13,519 nt of DNA from positions 1 to 13,519 of the forward strand of contig CAMBRJ010000029.1 in NCBI GenBank assembly GCA_945870175.1, read 5' to 3'. This document shows, piece after piece, positions 13,007 to 13,519 of the stretch. The stretch comes from Gemmatimonas phototrophica (GTDB lineage: Bacteria > Gemmatimonadota > Gemmatimonadetes > Gemmatimonadales > Gemmatimonadaceae). Both the position numbers and the translations under genes were made by a program. The notes beneath the pieces were generated by a model. The model saw only the letters and a program-made list of their open reading frames with translations, was not told the DNA's origin and did not search any database. How positions within the stretch are numbered: the stretch's first letter is position 1; each line of letters opens with the position of its first letter.

Positions 13007-13519
13007 TCAGCGATATAACGCCACGGCGCCGACGGCGAGGCGCGACGCCAGATGGTGAAAAACGCGGCACCGGGTGCTGGTGTGTTGCGATCTTTCGGCA
13101 CCTTCGCGCGAATCACGCCGAAGGTAATGCCAAGATCACCACTGGACGACACGAGCGCCGTATCGGCACCCCACGTGATCGTAGCCGGCTGCTCACCGTT
13201 CACGGGCACGACGGACTTCGCGATGTTGGCCGCACCCACGACGAACTGCGGATCGTCGGGGCCACCCATGTTCACGGCATCGTCGGAGCCCATATCGGCG
13301 AAGGCGCGCGACAATCCCACGCGCTGCGCGAGCTGCGAGAAACCCGCTTCGGCATTTACGAGGCTGCGGTAATAACGCGCGATCACGTCGCCATCGGTGG
13401 TCGCCTTGAGCAAGCGCCGCGGCAACGACGGCGGTAGCGGTGCTGAGGCGAGCGGTGCGGCGCCGATCGGGCGACGCTTCCACGCGGCCACGCGCCATCC
13501 GCGTGACTCGCGCACCCAG
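13003..13519 (-). CDS. NTF2-like (SnoaL/DUF4440-like) protein, C-terminal part (5' end outside window)
   Basis: The frame is open to the right edge, so the start lies outside the window. The first visible residues, WVRESRGWRVAAWKRRP, look like the closing strand of an NTF2-like domain; after a Pro/Ala linker (APLASAPLPPSLP) a second domain follows, from about LLKATTDGDVIARYY to the final APWRYIAE, with a helix-rich start and strand-rich end (DTALVSSSGDLGITFGVI, AAFFTIWRR). This suggests a two-domain protein of the DUF4440/SnoaL superfamily. An internal GTG at 13515 could be mistaken for the start. The stop overlaps the beta-barrel ATG by 4 bases. Function and location are unknown; the call rests on fold-like appearance only. 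Confidence 0.5.
   Translation of the reverse strand, partial: WVRESRGWRVAAWKRRPIGAAPLASAPLPPSLPRRLLKATTDGDVIARYYRSLVNAEAGFSQLAQRVGLSRAFADMGSDDAVNMGGPDDPQFVVGAANIAKSVVPVNGEQPATITWGADTALVSSSGDLGITFGVIRAKVPKDRNTPAPGAAFFTIWRRASPSAPWRYIAE

Overview
The window is high-GC DNA with dense, often overlapping genes and few intergenic bases. It carries a lipobox-bearing periplasmic-type isomerase and an outer-membrane-type beta-barrel protein, so the host is probably Gram-negative. Several genes have a TANNNT -10-like box 5-6 bases before their ATG, suggesting leaderless mRNAs. Overall style fits Gemmatimonadota or a similar high-GC phylum, but no ribosomal or marker gene is present, so taxonomy is a guess.

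Layout. (1) 1-1470, plus strand: the C-terminal part of a superfamily II helicase with a DUF3427 tail, cut by the left edge. Its first 39 bases exactly repeat 538-576, which suggests an assembly chimera or a 537-bp tandem duplication. (2) 1467-2903, minus strand: a DoxX-like membrane protein, then a VapBC-type toxin-antitoxin pair (AbrB-fold antitoxin, PIN toxin) with its own promoter. (3) 3037-3759, plus strand: a lipoprotein of the cyclophilin peptidyl-prolyl isomerase family. (4) 3862-12354, plus strand: a tightly packed eight-gene operon. (5) 12344-13519, minus strand: an outer-membrane beta-barrel protein translationally coupled to an NTF2-like protein that is cut by the right edge. No stretch over about 135 bases lacks a gene. 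No tRNA, rRNA, CRISPR array or insertion sequence was seen.

The main system is the eight-gene operon. Its content matches aerobic catabolism of an aromatic acid through CoA thioesters, best fitting 2-aminobenzoate (anthranilate) as described in Azoarcus evansii. A benzoate/2-aminobenzoate-CoA ligase activates the acid. A monooxygenase fused to an old-yellow-enzyme reductase hydroxylates and dearomatises the ring. A RidA-family protein could remove the enamine nitrogen. A crotonase-fold protein without hydratase glutamates could open the ring. An acyl-CoA dehydrogenase, a canonical enoyl-CoA hydratase and a short-chain dehydrogenase supply beta-oxidation steps. No thiolase is present. A MarR-family gene sits inside the operon, and a 13-bp-arm palindrome overlaps the -35 element and spacer of the operon promoter, so autoregulated repression relieved by an aromatic acid or its CoA ester is the simplest model. 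Family assignments are fairly secure; substrate and step assignments are inference from context.
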